Shown: positions 34,621 through 44,196 of the stretch, in pieces
How the letters are laid out: every line of letters begins with the position of its first letter
How positions within the stretch are numbered: position 1 is the stretch's first letter
Assembly (NCBI RefSeq): GCF_016924645.1
Contig: NZ_JAFFJV010000025.1
Location: 1-64,000 of the forward strand
From: Rufibacter psychrotolerans
GTDB lineage: Bacteria; Bacteroidota; Bacteroidia; Cytophagales; Hymenobacteraceae
DNA length: 64,000 nucleotides
Reading direction: 5' to 3'
Program-made: the position numbers and the translations under genes
The notes under the pieces: model-generated
What the model was told of the DNA's origin: nothing
Database searches by the model: none
Seen by the model: only the letters and a program-made list of their open reading frames with translations

Positions 34621-34926
34621 ATGGATTTAGAGAACCTGAGCTCCAACAGCGAGAACATAGAGAACACCGGTTATCTTATTTTAAAGGCCTTCAAGGCAAA
34701 AGGCACGCAGGCCGAGGAAGTGCTGGGCTGGGACGAGATTTACCCGTTCCTGCACCAGGAAGACGAGAAGCTGCACTACCGCGACGTGCAGAAGCGGGCC
34801 GAGGAGCATTTGCGCAACCAGGGCTACGCCACCCCAGACCCCGCCGGGCTACGGTTAACCCCGGTTGGCTATAAGGCGGTGCAGGAGTTGGAAGATGAAG
34901 ATTTAAGCCAGAGCAACGCCAGATAA
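34621..34926 (+). CDS. Small hypothetical protein, possible winged helix
   Basis: A 101-residue soluble protein not recognised by family. It starts MDLENLSSNSENIENTGYLI; the middle is helical (YLILKAFKAKGTQAEEVL) and the end, HLRNQGYATPDPAGLRLTPVGYKAVQEL, resembles the recognition helix and wing of winged-helix domains. No DNA-binding role is claimed. It is 61 bases after the DUF3050 gene and 10 bases before a lipoprotein gene, so probably part of one transcript. Confidence 0.7.
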   Translation: MDLENLSSNSENIENTGYLILKAFKAKGTQAEEVLGWDEIYPFLHQEDEKLHYRDVQKRAEEHLRNQGYATPDPAGLRLTPVGYKAVQELEDEDLSQSNAR

Positions 34927-34936
34927 CAGAGGAGCC

Positions 34937-35299
34937 ATGCAGACGTTTTGGAGGAGATTTTGGGAAAAGGGGTGGAAAACGGCTGGCATGGTACTATGCC
35001 CCCTGGCCTGCGGGGCCGGCCTGATGGCCTGCACCTCGGCCCGGGACAACCCCGCCCTTGAGGCACCAGAGCCGCAGCGCACGTACCGGGCCACGCCCAC
35101 CGTGCAGGAGATGAACCAGCAGGCCAGCCAGGTAAACCAGAAGAAGAACATAGAAGACCGCAACCCCAACTCCCCGGGCAACCACACGCCGGCCATGCGC
35201 AGCCAGAAGATCTTGCCGGGTCGGCAACCGGTGGCGCCAGACACCATCCGGCGTCCGCCCATGCCGCCCCGGGTAAGCACCACCGGGGGCGAGCAGTAA
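34937..35299 (+). CDS. Small proline-rich lipoprotein
   Basis: A 120-residue protein with a basic N-terminus, a hydrophobic stretch and a lipobox (GLMACTS; Cys at residue 32), then a hydrophilic Pro, Gln and Asn-rich tail (NQQASQVNQKKNIEDRNP) without recognisable domain. It would be lipid-anchored after export. A GAGG stretch 6 bases before the ATG at 34937 is one of the few Shine-Dalgarno-like sequences here. Function unknown. Confidence 0.7.
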   Translation: MQTFWRRFWEKGWKTAGMVLCPLACGAGLMACTSARDNPALEAPEPQRTYRATPTVQEMNQQASQVNQKKNIEDRNPNSPGNHTPAMRSQKILPGRQPVAPDTIRRPPMPPRVSTTGGEQ

Positions 35300-35336
35300 C
35301 AACCTGTTTTGGGGCCATTTCTCAGAAAAGAGCAGC

Positions 35337-35386
35337 AAATCCGCATCTTGCCCGACACCAGGGCCAGGTGCGGATTTTTCTTTTCT
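35337..35386 (+). terminator. Terminator after the small lipoprotein gene
   Basis: AAATCCGCA pairs with TGCGGATTT around an inner CCC/GGG stem, followed by TTTTCTTTT. Confidence 0.65.
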
Positions 35387-35466
35387 GGGTTCACGCCGTA
35401 AAGACTCCTGCTCCTAAGCAAACAGCCAGGGCGGCGCAAGACCCCAACAAACGCAAAGCGTTTTAC

Positions 35467-35474
35467 TATATTTG
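35467..35474 (+). promoter_or_regulatory. -7 element of metG
   Basis: A perfect TATATTTG; predicted start near 35479, leader about 14 bases. The -33 position reads CCCA, so that half is weak. Confidence 0.5.
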
Positions 35475-35492
35475 CAGCATAACCTAGACAAC

Positions 35493-37538
35493 ATGGCTGA
35501 AACTACCTACCCCCAACGATATACCCTTACCGCGGCGCTGCCCTACGCCAACGGTCCCGTGCACATTGGGCACCTGGCCGGCGTGTACATCCCCGCCGAT
35601 ATTTACGCCCGTTACCTGCGCTCGCGTGGCCGTGACGTAAAGTTTGTGTGCGGCTCAGACGAGCACGGCGTGCCTATCACCATCCGGGCCAAGAAAGAAG
35701 GCATCACACCGCAACAGGCCGTTGACAAGTACCACGAGCTGATCAAGAAATCCTTCGCCGATTTCAACATTTCCTTCGATATCTATTCCCGCACCTCGTC
35801 GCAGACGCACCGCGAGGTTTCCTCCGGGTTCTTCCTGAAACTCTACAACGAGGGCAAGTTCATTGAGCAGACCACTCAGCAGTACTATGACGAGAAAGCC
35901 CAGCAGTTCCTCGCAGACCGCTACATTGTGGGTACCTGTCCCAAGTGCGGCAACGAGAACGCCTACGGCGACCAGTGCGAAAGCTGCGGAACCTCGCTGA
36001 ACGCCACCGACCTCATTAACCCAAAAAGCACCCTGAGCGGCGAGCCGCCCGTCCTGCGCGATACCAAACACTGGTACCTGCCGCTGGACCAGTACGAGGC
36101 CTGGCTGCGCGAGTGGATTGTGGAGGGCCATAAAACCGATTGGAAAACGAACGTGTACGGCCAATGCAAAAGCTGGATCGATCAAGGCCTGCAGCCCCGT
36201 GCCGTAACCCGCGACCTGGACTGGGGCGTGCCCGTGCCCGTGGAAGGTGCCGAAGGAAAAGTGCTCTACGTGTGGTTCGATGCGCCCATCGGTTACATCT
36301 CCGCCACCAAAGACCTCACGCCGGACTGGGAACTGTACTGGAAAGACCAGGGCACTAAACTGGTGCACTTCATTGGCAAGGACAACATCGTGTTCCACTG
36401 CATCATCTTCCCGGCCATGCTCAAGGCCCACGGCGATTACGTGCTGCCCGACAACGTGCCCGCCAACGAGTTCCTGAACCTGGAAGGCAACAAAATCTCC
36501 ACCTCCCGCAACTGGGCTGTGTGGCTGCACGAGTACCTGGAGGAACTGCCCGGCAAAGCCGATGTGCTGCGTTACGTTTTGTGCGCCAATGCTCCCGAGA
36601 CCAAGGACAACGACTTCACCTGGAAAGATTTCCAGGCCCGCAACAACAATGAGCTGCTGGCCATCTTCGGGAACTTCATCAACCGGGTGGTGGTGCTTAC
36701 CAATAAATACTACAACGGCGCCGTGCCGCAACGCGGTGAATTAACTCCTTTTGATGAGGAAGTACTGGCCCAGCTAGCCGACTTCCCTGAGAAGGTTGCC
36801 GCCTCTTTAGAGCAGTACCGTTTCAAAGAAGCCTTGAGCGAACTCATGAACCTGGCGCGCCTGGGCAATAAATACCTCGCCGACACCGAGCCCTGGAAAC
36901 TGATCAAGACCGATGCGGCCCGTGTGGAAACCATCATGAACATCGCGCTGCAGATCTCGGCTAGCCTGGCGATTTTGTCTGAGCCTTTCTTGCCGGAAAC
37001 GGCCGGTAAACTGGCAGCCATGCTCAACTACACGCCAGGCAAATGGGATGCCGCCGGTTCACCGGATTTGATTCCTTCGGGTCACACTATCGGCCAGGCG
37101 GCGCTGTTGTTTGAGAAGATTGAAGATGCTGTGATTGAGGCGCAGGTGCAGAAACTGCTGGATACCAAAAAAGCCAACGAGATCGCCAACGCCGTAGCCG
37201 CACCGGCCAAAGAGAACATCAACTTCGATGATTTCTCCAAGATCGACATCCGCATCGGCACCATCCTGGAAGCGGAGAAAGTGGCCAAAACCAAGAAGCT
37301 CCTGAAGCTGAAAGTAGACACCGGCATTGACCAACGCACCATCGTGAGTGGCATCGCCGAGCACTTCAACCCCGAGGAAATCATCGGGCAGCAAGTAAGC
37401 GTGTTGGTGAACTTGGCGCCGCGCGAGATCAAAGGCATTGTGAGCCAGGGCATGCTCCTGATGGCCGAAAACGCCGATGGTTCGCTGGCCTTCATGCAGC
37501 CATCCAAGCCAATTGTAAACGGCGGAGGGGTGAGTTAA
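35493..37538 (+). CDS. metG: Methionine-tRNA ligase
   Basis: A 681-residue class I synthetase. Visible parts: HIGH motif as HIGHLAG near residue 25, the zinc knuckle with [18 protein letters not shown] (four Cys), [10 protein letters not shown] carrying the KMSKS-equivalent (NKISTSRN), an anticodon-binding helical domain, and a C-terminal tRNA-binding EMAP-like domain ([31 protein letters not shown]). It charges tRNA-Met. The start is the ATG at 35493 ([22 protein letters not shown]); an upstream in-frame codon lies inside the promoter. Confidence 0.97.
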   Translation: MAETTYPQRYTLTAALPYANGPVHIGHLAGVYIPADIYARYLRSRGRDVKFVCGSDEHGVPITIRAKKEGITPQQAVDKYHELIKKSFADFNISFDIYSRTSSQTHREVSSGFFLKLYNEGKFIEQTTQQYYDEKAQQFLADRYIVGTCPKCGNENAYGDQCESCGTSLNATDLINPKSTLSGEPPVLRDTKHWYLPLDQYEAWLREWIVEGHKTDWKTNVYGQCKSWIDQGLQPRAVTRDLDWGVPVPVEGAEGKVLYVWFDAPIGYISATKDLTPDWELYWKDQGTKLVHFIGKDNIVFHCIIFPAMLKAHGDYVLPDNVPANEFLNLEGNKISTSRNWAVWLHEYLEELPGKADVLRYVLCANAPETKDNDFTWKDFQARNNNELLAIFGNFINRVVVLTNKYYNGAVPQRGELTPFDEEVLAQLADFPEKVAASLEQYRFKEALSELMNLARLGNKYLADTEPWKLIKTDAARVETIMNIALQISASLAILSEPFLPETAGKLAAMLNYTPGKWDAAGSPDLIPSGHTIGQAALLFEKIEDAVIEAQVQKLLDTKKANEIANAVAAPAKENINFDDFSKIDIRIGTILEAEKVAKTKKLLKLKVDTGIDQRTIVSGIAEHFNPEEIIGQQVSVLVNLAPREIKGIVSQGMLLMAENADGSLAFMQPSKPIVNGGGVS

Positions 37539-37553
37539 TTCGCAATCAAAAAT

Positions 37554-37596
37554 TTGGGTTTCGGGGCGGGTTTTCCAAAAACAGCCCCGAAACCAA
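37554..37596. repeat. Small-hairpin (P) copy after metG
   Basis: TTGGGTTTCGGGGC pairs with GCCCCGAAACCAA (one bulge) around a GGTTTT..AAAAAC inner part. It lies 16 bases after the metG stop and just before the terminator at 37606. Confidence 0.8.
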
Positions 37597-37605
37597 TCTT
37601 GGCAA

Positions 37606-37645
37606 AAAAGCCTCACAGGTGCTACCTGCGAGGCTTTTCTTTTTT
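37606..37645. terminator. Bidirectional terminator between metG and the TonB-domain gene
   Basis: AAAAGCCTCACAGGT pairs with ACCTGCGAGGCTTTT (one mismatch), with an A-run before and T-run after, ending both converging transcripts. Confidence 0.85.
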
Positions 37646-37656
37646 TTCTAGTTGGC

Positions 37657-38490
37657 CTATTCCAGCCTGAAAACGATGGGGATGGTGTGCCTGGTTTTAA
37701 CGGCTCTGCCGCGCAGCAAAGCCGGCTCCCAGGCCGGGTAAGCCTCTAGCTTTTTGATGGCGTTTTTGTCAAACCCAGAGCCTTGCCCCTCCAGGGTTTT
37801 GAAGTCCCGCAGCCGGCCTTTCTCATCAACGGTGAACTGAATGTAGACCGTGGTCTCAAGCTCCGCATTCAACGCCTCCTCGGGGTACTGAATGCGGCTG
37901 GCCAGTTCATTCCTGAAAGCGGCCAGGCCGTTTTTAGGGGAAGGCATTTTATCAAGGGTCAGGTAGAGGGTGTCTTCCTGCTGCTTCCGCAGAATGAAGG
38001 ACGAGACCATGACCGAATCCTGGTAAACGAAATGGGCCTGTTCGGTCTTGTTTTGGGCCCAGTACACATGTGCTCCCGTGCCCTTCACCAAAACCGGGGT
38101 GTTTGCCTCGTTCCAGACCTGGCCATAGCGGATGGTGGTGCCGTAGGCATACGCCTCGTGGGCCGGTTTGCCATCTTGGGTAAAGCGGCCGATGGTGGCC
38201 TTCAGGTTGGCAAAGAAGGGCTTCTGGTAGTATTCCGCCGGATTTTTCACGTACCACAGGTAAGCATCGACCTCGGGGAGCAGAACGGTGCCTTCTACCA
38301 GGCTTTTTTGCTTAAGCGTGCCGTGTTCGTAATCTTCTATCCTGAGCTTATTCTGCTCTGCGAAGTAGCGCCGCTCAAACGGCGTTCTGGTGGGTTGCAC
38401 CGTCTGGAAGTGCTTAGAGAAATAGCGGACCTCCTGCGAGAAGGCACCAGTGGACACAAACAGCAGGAAGCAGCAAAGCAGGGCGCGCAT
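37657..38490 (-). CDS. Exported TonB-domain protein
   Basis: A 277-residue protein with a signal peptide (MRALLCCFLLFVSTGAFSQ), a central region of about 160 residues of unknown fold, and a C-terminal TonB-like domain (YPEEALNAELETTVYIQFTVDEKGRLRDFKTL; AYPAWEPALLRGRAVKTRHTIPIVFRLE). Unlike true TonB it lacks an N-terminal transmembrane anchor and proline-rich spacer, so it is probably a periplasmic protein using the domain for binding rather than an energy transducer. Bacteroidota have many such proteins. It stands alone. Confidence 0.8.
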   Translation of the reverse strand: MRALLCCFLLFVSTGAFSQEVRYFSKHFQTVQPTRTPFERRYFAEQNKLRIEDYEHGTLKQKSLVEGTVLLPEVDAYLWYVKNPAEYYQKPFFANLKATIGRFTQDGKPAHEAYAYGTTIRYGQVWNEANTPVLVKGTGAHVYWAQNKTEQAHFVYQDSVMVSSFILRKQQEDTLYLTLDKMPSPKNGLAAFRNELASRIQYPEEALNAELETTVYIQFTVDEKGRLRDFKTLEGQGSGFDKNAIKKLEAYPAWEPALLRGRAVKTRHTIPIVFRLE

Positions 38491-38567
38491 AGCATTCTAA
38501 TTTCCCGAAGGTAAGCAGATCCCGCTTTTCTTGCGGGGCTTTTTACCCAAAGATTTTACCGGGTGGG

Positions 38568-39440
38568 CTATTCCTCAATAAAGGTTTCAGGCTTCACCGG
38601 GAACAAGCGGTCTACCACGTTCATGAGCCGTTTTCTGGTGTTTTTGGGGCGCTTTACCAAGGCCAGTGGCTTGTAGTCAAACTGCTGCACGCGGGCTATG
38701 TCCTGGGCCAGGGTGAGGCCTTGCAGGTAAGACTCCAGGAAGAACTGACTGATGCGCTCATTCCACTCGTCTTTGTTGCCCCAGTAATGGGCAATCCAGG
38801 GTTTGGCTTCCTGGAGGCCATAGGTCTCTTCCAGGGCCACCGAAAGGGCGAACTGCTCAATGAGCCGGGGCGTTACGTGCCGGGCGCACAGGGTGTCGCA
38901 GACCTGTAGGGCCAGGCTAATGGCCTCCTGGTTCTTCTGGGCCGGTACCATGACCACGCCGGCGTTCCACATGTGGTGGTGCTCCGCAAGCTTAAATCGC
39001 CCGAAATCCATGCCTTTCACCTGCTGCCACATGCGCTTCTCGGTCTTGCTCCTCAGCTCAGAGAGCTTGCCCTCGCAGACGTGCATAAAGGCCTTGCCGG
39101 CGGCCAGTTGCTGGCTGAGTTCCTGCGGATTTCTGTAGAGGAACACGTCGGAGTCCAGGTACATGACGGGCTGGGTAGGAAACTGCTGGATCAGGTGCTC
39201 AATGGCCTTGATCTTCACGCGCCAGAAGAACCGGTGCGGGCCTTCCCAGTCGGTGAACTGCTCTTTGGTGACCGCAATGGTGGTTACCCGTTCGTGCAGA
39301 TGCTGGTAAAACTGAGGATAATCTGTGTACACGCAGATGCGGTGCCCTTCCGGCAGGTACGGCAGAAAAGACAGAATGGCAAAGTTTGCCTGATAGTGGT
39401 TCTTGATGTTAGGACCGAACGTAAGGAACAGAAGGTTCAT
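38568..39440 (-). CDS. Glycosyltransferase-like protein with DxD motif
   Basis: A 290-residue soluble GT-A type protein. YLDSDVFLYRN near residue 100 is a DxD motif for a metal and nucleotide sugar, and WNAGVVMVP resembles the NAG(V) motif of GT8-like enzymes. It would transfer a sugar to an unknown acceptor in the cytoplasm. The start is taken at the ATG 39440 (MNLLFLTFGPNIKNHYQANF), since the frame upstream to 39503 is unlike the family. It is preceded and followed by unrelated genes; no polysaccharide cluster surrounds it. Confidence 0.75.
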   Translation of the reverse strand: MNLLFLTFGPNIKNHYQANFAILSFLPYLPEGHRICVYTDYPQFYQHLHERVTTIAVTKEQFTDWEGPHRFFWRVKIKAIEHLIQQFPTQPVMYLDSDVFLYRNPQELSQQLAAGKAFMHVCEGKLSELRSKTEKRMWQQVKGMDFGRFKLAEHHHMWNAGVVMVPAQKNQEAISLALQVCDTLCARHVTPRLIEQFALSVALEETYGLQEAKPWIAHYWGNKDEWNERISQFFLESYLQGLTLAQDIARVQQFDYKPLALVKRPKNTRKRLMNVVDRLFPVKPETFIEE

Positions 39441-39600
39441 GCAAAGCGGGGAAGAGTTGGGAGCAGAGCGGCAGGTTAGGTACGCTGAGGCATCTGGCCG
39501 CACTGGTAACCTGCAATATCCTGTTTTTTCTGCTCTTTTCTAAAATCAAGCCCAAAAAGCCTGCCTTATGGCTTACCCGTTCCCGGGTGCCTGGTTACGC

Positions 39601-40581
39601 TTACGCTGGTTCGCCCACCCGCAGCACCAGCTTGCCAATGTGCTGGCTGCTTTCCATGAGTTCATGGGCCTGGGCGGCTTCTGCCAGGGCAAACGTGCGG
39701 TACAGCACCGGTTTGAAGGCCCCGGCCCGCAACAGGGGCCAGACGTGCTTTTCCACCTCGGCGGTAAGGCTGGCTTTAAAGGTAGCGTCACGGGGGCGCA
39801 GGGTGCTGCCGGTAATGGTCAGCCGCTTTTGCATGACCTGCAGCGCGTTGAACTCGCCCTTGGCGCCGTGCATGGCATTGATGAACACCAGGCGGCCGTC
39901 TGGCCTGAGCAGGTTCAGGTTCTTGGCGATGTAATCGCCGCCCACCATGTCCAGGATCACGTCCACGCCTTCGGTTTTCAGGGCTTCCTCAAAGTCCTCG
40001 GTTTTGTAGTTGAGGCAGCGTTCGGCGCCAAGGGCTTCGCAGGCCTGGCACTTCTCCGGACTTCCGGCGGTGGCAAAGACGCGGGCTCCCCAGGCCTTGG
40101 CCAGCTGGATGGCGGTAATGCCAATGCCGCTGCTGCCGCCGTGTACCAGCAGGGTCTCGCCGGGGTGCAGTTGTCCGCGCTGGAAGACGTTGTGCCAAAC
40201 CGTGAATACCGTCTCGGGGAGCGAGGCGGCCTCCTCAAAGCGCCAGCCCTCAGGGACCGGGAGGCAGTGCCGGGCATCTACCACCGCGTACTCGGCATAG
40301 CCGCCGCCGGGCAGCAGGGCGCACACGCGGTCACCGGGCTGCCAGCGCTCTACCTGCGCGCCGCAGGCTTCCACGGTGCCGGCTATCTCCAGTCCCGGGA
40401 TGTCTGCTGGAGCGCCCGCGGGCGGCGGATAATGGCCTTTCCGCTGGGCCACATCGGGGCGGTTAATTCCCGCCGCTTCTACCTTGATGAGCACTTGCCC
40501 GGCGGCAGGTTGGGGAAGTGCTCTTTCCTGTACTTGCAGGACCTGGGGCGGCCCCGGTTGGGTAATCACGACGGCTTTCAT
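39601..40581 (-). CDS. NAD(P)H-quinone oxidoreductase (zinc-independent MDR)
   Basis: A 326-residue medium-chain dehydrogenase/reductase of the QOR/PIG3 branch: GVEAAGINRPDVAQRKGHYPPP at the N-terminus, DRVCALLPGGGYAEYAVV, then the Rossmann motif LVHGGSSGIGITAIQLAKAWGARVFATAGS near residue 142. The catalytic-zinc cysteines of alcohol dehydrogenases are absent. It reduces quinones or enones with NADPH. It is an ordinary single gene. Confidence 0.9.
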   Translation of the reverse strand: MKAVVITQPGPPQVLQVQERALPQPAAGQVLIKVEAAGINRPDVAQRKGHYPPPAGAPADIPGLEIAGTVEACGAQVERWQPGDRVCALLPGGGYAEYAVVDARHCLPVPEGWRFEEAASLPETVFTVWHNVFQRGQLHPGETLLVHGGSSGIGITAIQLAKAWGARVFATAGSPEKCQACEALGAERCLNYKTEDFEEALKTEGVDVILDMVGGDYIAKNLNLLRPDGRLVFINAMHGAKGEFNALQVMQKRLTITGSTLRPRDATFKASLTAEVEKHVWPLLRAGAFKPVLYRTFALAEAAQAHELMESSQHIGKLVLRVGEPA

Positions 40582-40751
40582 AGGGGGAGGGGTGCGTTTA
40601 AGAAGATGTTCTAACCAATTTATCTGGAGCCAGGGCAGTTTTCCTTTCTCTGGCCTAGGAGCTTGTTTGCAGGGGGGAAACCGTGCGGCTCGTTTTCGGG
40701 CTGTTTTTAGGAAAATACCCTTAAAACAAGCAACCCAACGCTAAGGCGGCG

Positions 40752-41927
40752 CTACTTCACCCCAGGAAAACCTGGAACCACCTGCACGAACACCGGAGAA
40801 GGCACCTGGGCGGAGTGGCCGGTGAAGGTGAGTTTGCCGCTCTGGAGATCTACTTTGTACGTGGTGATGTTGTTGGAGCGTTGGTTGGCCACCAGCAGGG
40901 TTTTGCCCGAAGGACTCAGCCCGAAGTTGCGTGGCCAGTTGCCCTGTACGCTCACGTGCTGCACCAGGGTGAGTTTGTTGGTATTCTGATCTATGGCGAA
41001 CACCACAATGCTGTTGTGCCCTCGGTTAGAGCCGTACAGAAACTTGCCATCGGCGGAGACGTGCACATCGGCGCAGGCGTTCTCTCCGGTGTAATCGGAG
41101 GGGATGGTAGGAACGGTTTCCACCTCGGTGAACGTACCGTTTCCGGCGTTGTACATGAGCGATGTCATGGTGGCGTTCAGTTCATTGATGACGTAGGCAA
41201 ACCGCTTGTTGGGGTGGAACGTGAGGTGCCGTGGTCCGGCCCCGGCTTTAGTCGCGAACGCTGGTTGCGCCTGTCGCTCCAGTTTGCCCGCAGACTTGTC
41301 CAACTTATAGCTTACAATCTGGTCAATGCCCAAATCCACCGCCAGCGCGTACTCATTGTCCGGGTCTGGGATGATGCAGTGCGCATGTGCCGCGTCTTGT
41401 TGTTTTCTGGGGCCTTTGCCCTGGTGCTGGTCCATGTCTGAAGAAGCACTCAGGGAGCCATCGGCTTGGAGGGGAAATGCCGCTACGTTGCCGCCCACGT
41501 AGTTGGCCACCAGCGCTACCTTGTTCTGGTGGTCCAGGCTGATGTAGCAGGGAGCGCCGCCCAAAGAAGGCTGTTGGTTCAGGAACGTGAGGTTGCCGGT
41601 TTGCTGGTCAATGGCGAAGGCGCTCACGGCCCCGCTTTTCTGGCCCTGGTACTCGGTGGTTTCATTCACGGCGTACAGGTGCTTGCGGTCGGCGCTCAGG
41701 GTGAGGAAGGAAGGGTTCTCTCCGCCCTTCACGCCCAGTACCCGGGTGAGTTCCCCTGTTTCTTCGTTCAGTTTGTACGCGAAAATGCTCTCGGCATCTG
41801 GTTTGGCATAGGTACCTACGTAGACCATCATCTCATTTTTGGTTGCTTTCTGTCTAACGGAAGTACAGGCAGCCAGGGTTGTGGTCAGCACCAGCGCCAG
41901 GAGAAACGATTGTAGGGAGTGCAGCAT
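40752..41927 (-). CDS. Lactonase family (6-phosphogluconolactonase-like) lipoprotein
   Basis: A 391-residue seven-bladed beta-propeller of the YbhE/lactonase family (VYVGTYAKPDAESIFAYKLNEETGEL; HPNKRFAYVINEL; ADVHVSADGKFLYGSNRGHNSIVVF). The N-terminus is a lipoprotein signal: MLHSLQSFLLALVLTTTLAAC, lipobox LAAC with Cys at residue 21, so it is exported and lipid-anchored. A TTG seven codons upstream is possible but the ATG at 41927 gives a cleaner signal. Because it is exported, a role in the pentose-phosphate pathway is unlikely; the substrate is unknown. Confidence 0.88.
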   Translation of the reverse strand: MLHSLQSFLLALVLTTTLAACTSVRQKATKNEMMVYVGTYAKPDAESIFAYKLNEETGELTRVLGVKGGENPSFLTLSADRKHLYAVNETTEYQGQKSGAVSAFAIDQQTGNLTFLNQQPSLGGAPCYISLDHQNKVALVANYVGGNVAAFPLQADGSLSASSDMDQHQGKGPRKQQDAAHAHCIIPDPDNEYALAVDLGIDQIVSYKLDKSAGKLERQAQPAFATKAGAGPRHLTFHPNKRFAYVINELNATMTSLMYNAGNGTFTEVETVPTIPSDYTGENACADVHVSADGKFLYGSNRGHNSIVVFAIDQNTNKLTLVQHVSVQGNWPRNFGLSPSGKTLLVANQRSNNITTYKVDLQSGKLTFTGHSAQVPSPVFVQVVPGFPGVK

Positions 41928-42040
41928 GGGATAGTAAAGTTTTGGCAAGGTAAGCTAGCCTTTTCTGGGTGGTAATTCCAGTGTTATTCCCCAAAAACGT
42001 GCAGTTTTCTGGTGCGGGTAGGGTTAAAGCACAGCAAAGG

Positions 42041-43249
42041 CTAGGCGGCACTCAGGCGTTTCACCACCACATAGAAGCCCAGGGCGGCGACCAGACAGAG
42101 CACGCTGGCACCCCACCACAGCGTGTCAAAACCTAGGTGGGCGATGGTGGTGGTGCCCACGTACGGACCAATAATGTGTGCCGCCGAATAGGAGAGGCTG
42201 TACAGGGCCATGTAAGAGCCCCGGTTGTGCGTGCCGGAGCGTTGCACGGTGAGCGTACTCATAAACGGCATGGCCAGCATCTCAGAAAGGCTCATGAGCA
42301 GCACCGAGACTGCCAGGACCCAAAACCCCTGGGCCAGGTTGATGATCACAAAGGCCAGCGCCAGCAGCAGCAGCCCCGCCACAATCATCTTCCAGAGGGC
42401 GTGCTTGTCGCCAATGAGGTACACGATGATCATTTCCAGGAGGAACACCAGGAACCCGTTAAACGCCAGCAGGCCGCCTATCTGCAGCTCAGACAGGCGG
42501 TACACTTGCCGGTAGTACAGGGGCATGGTGGAGAAAAACTGGAAGAAAGCCACCGCATAGAAACAGCAGAGCACCGCAAACCCCACAAAGAGCCAGTCCT
42601 GGTACGGGGAGCGCGTGGGGACTGTGGTTTTCTCCGCCGCCGCCGGGACCGCGGGCGCGTGGCCTTGTTTGTGGCGGAAGTAAAAGAAAAAGAGAGCCCC
42701 GGCGGTGAGGCAGGTTACGCCATCGGCCATGAACAGGAACTGGTAGGAAACCGTGGCCAGCACGCCGCCCAGGGCCGGACCAATAGAAAAGCCCAGGTTA
42801 ATGGCCATCCGGTTGAGGGAAAAGGCGCGGGTCACGTTCTCGGGCCGGGCGTAGGAACTCACCGAGGAAGCGTTGGCCGGGCGGAGGCATTCGGTCAGGA
42901 GGCTGAGCAGAAAAATGCCGCCCGCGAACAGCGCAAACCGCTCTAACAGCAGCATCACAAAGAACCAACTGCCGCCCAGCACCAGACTGAAGAACTGCAC
43001 CTTGAAGTGCCCGATCTTATCGGTGAGCCAGCCGCCCAGGAACGTGCCGCACATAGAGCCCGCCCCGAAGAGGCTCAGCAGCACGCCCACCTGCTGCAGG
43101 CTGAAGCCCAGGGCCTCGGTGAGGTACACGCTCAGGAAGGGCACCACCATGGCCCCGCTGCGGTTGATGAACATGACCGCGGCCAGGAGCCAGGCCTCTT
43201 TTGAAAGTCCGCCAAAGGCGTTGCCGTACAGGGAGAGTATGCGTTTCAT
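42041..43249 (-). CDS. MFS transporter (multidrug-type)
   Basis: A 402-residue membrane protein with 12 predicted helices and MFS signatures: LFGAGSMCGTFLGGWLTDKIGHFKV between helices 2 and 3, and LNRMAINLGFSIGPALGGVL in helix 5 (the antiporter-type motif). It resembles the YhcA/MdtH-like branch of drug exporters; the substrate is unknown. It follows pth on the same strand after a 150-base gap holding a hairpin terminator. Confidence 0.88.
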   Translation of the reverse strand: MKRILSLYGNAFGGLSKEAWLLAAVMFINRSGAMVVPFLSVYLTEALGFSLQQVGVLLSLFGAGSMCGTFLGGWLTDKIGHFKVQFFSLVLGGSWFFVMLLLERFALFAGGIFLLSLLTECLRPANASSVSSYARPENVTRAFSLNRMAINLGFSIGPALGGVLATVSYQFLFMADGVTCLTAGALFFFYFRHKQGHAPAVPAAAEKTTVPTRSPYQDWLFVGFAVLCCFYAVAFFQFFSTMPLYYRQVYRLSELQIGGLLAFNGFLVFLLEMIIVYLIGDKHALWKMIVAGLLLLALAFVIINLAQGFWVLAVSVLLMSLSEMLAMPFMSTLTVQRSGTHNRGSYMALYSLSYSAAHIIGPYVGTTTIAHLGFDTLWWGASVLCLVAALGFYVVVKRLSAA

Positions 43250-43331
43250 GGGGAGCCGTTAGCCGCACAAAAGTAGAGAAATGCCGCCAACGCCTTCGCC
43301 AGCACCCAAAAATATGTAACCCATTTTTTAC

Positions 43332-43391
43332 CCGTTTTGAGGCCATTGGCCAAAAAACAGCCCCGAAACGAAAGGTGCGTTCGGGGCTGCG
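43332..43391 (-). terminator. Overlapping terminator and P hairpin between pth and MFS genes
   Basis: On the minus strand AGCCCCGAAC pairs with GTTTCGGGGCT followed by GTTTTTT (43360-43391), a terminator for pth. Its downstream arm is at the same time one arm of a P hairpin (43332-43372), so two folds compete. Confidence 0.65.
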
Positions 43392-43399
43392 GCAAAAGG

Positions 43400-44032
43400 T
43401 TACTTGTTGTAGAAGTTCATGGTGCGCTCCAGGCCAATGGTCCCGAAGGAAAGGCACATCTCGGCGGCCTTTTCAATGTAGGTGGGCAGGTCAATCAACT
43501 CGTCCGGGGAAAAAGGGCTGAGCACGTAGTCTACCTGGCGACCTTTGGAGAACTGCGCGTCCACGCCAAACCTGAGGCGCGGGTACTCATTGCTGCCCAG
43601 CGTTTCTTCAATGTGCTTGAGGCCGTTGTGCCCGCCCGCGCTGCCTTTGGCCCGCATCCTGAGCTTGCCGAAGGGCAGGGCCAGGTCATCGGTGATCACC
43701 AGCATCTGTGAGGCCGGAATCTTCAAGCTGCTCAGCCAATGCGCCACCGCCTTGCCGCTCAGGTTCATGTAAGTAGTAGGTTTCACCAGCGTGAAGTGCT
43801 TGCCTTTGTGCTTGAACTCCGTCACAAACGAGTGGCGGCCAGTATCAAAGGAAACCTCGTGCTTTTTGGCCAGGTAATCCAGCACCATAAACCCGATGTT
43901 GTGGCGCGTGTCAGCGTATTCTGGGCCAATGTTGCCAAGGCCCACCAGTAAGTATTTCATATCAGTAGGGGTGTCGTCTGCCGGCTTCGCGGCGTTCTTA
44001 TCGCCAAGCCAGCTGAGGAAACGGGTAAACAT
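43400..44032 (-). CDS. pth: Peptidyl-tRNA hydrolase
   Basis: A 210-residue Pth that releases peptides from stalled peptidyl-tRNA. Motifs: KYLLVGLGNIGPEYADTRHNIGFMVLD, with Asn and the catalytic His in RHNIG, KPTTYMNLSGKAV, and DDLALPFGKLRMRAKGSAGGHNGLKHIEETLG. The family core begins at a Met 24 codons in (MKYLLVG); the extension MFTRFLSWLGDKN is of a kind seen in other Bacteroidota. A perfect -7 element (TACCTTTG, minus strand 44037-44044) ends four bases before the first ATG, implying a leaderless mRNA from that ATG or a start at the inner Met. Confidence 0.93.
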   Translation of the reverse strand: MFTRFLSWLGDKNAAKPADDTPTDMKYLLVGLGNIGPEYADTRHNIGFMVLDYLAKKHEVSFDTGRHSFVTEFKHKGKHFTLVKPTTYMNLSGKAVAHWLSSLKIPASQMLVITDDLALPFGKLRMRAKGSAGGHNGLKHIEETLGSNEYPRLRFGVDAQFSKGRQVDYVLSPFSPDELIDLPTYIEKAAEMCLSFGTIGLERTMNFYNK

Positions 44033-44036
44033 CCTG

Positions 44037-44044
44037 CAAAGGTA
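44037..44044 (-). promoter_or_regulatory. -7 element of pth
   Basis: CAAAGGTA plus strand, TACCTTTG minus strand. With the usual spacing the start falls on the first base of the pth ATG at 44032. Confidence 0.5.
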
Positions 44045-44196
44045 CGGGCTTCTTCGTTTTGGGGCTAATTTTTAGGAAACTGGCTTGAAACAGGAGCTAC
44101 ATTGCCTTCGAACCTTTCTATGGTACCACACGTCGTCTTTTCTTCACCAAGTAATGCTGTTTTACGCTTCTTTCGCTATCCCTACGCAAACTTTGC

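Noticed and set aside
35655-36731. A 358-codon minus-strand frame inside metG
   Set aside because: Antisense shadow of an intact MetG with all motifs.
38516-38547. CCCGC..GCGGG hairpin with a T-run upstream of the TonB-domain gene
   Set aside because: The T-run is on the strand where no gene ends, so it was not called a terminator; it may be a chance stem.
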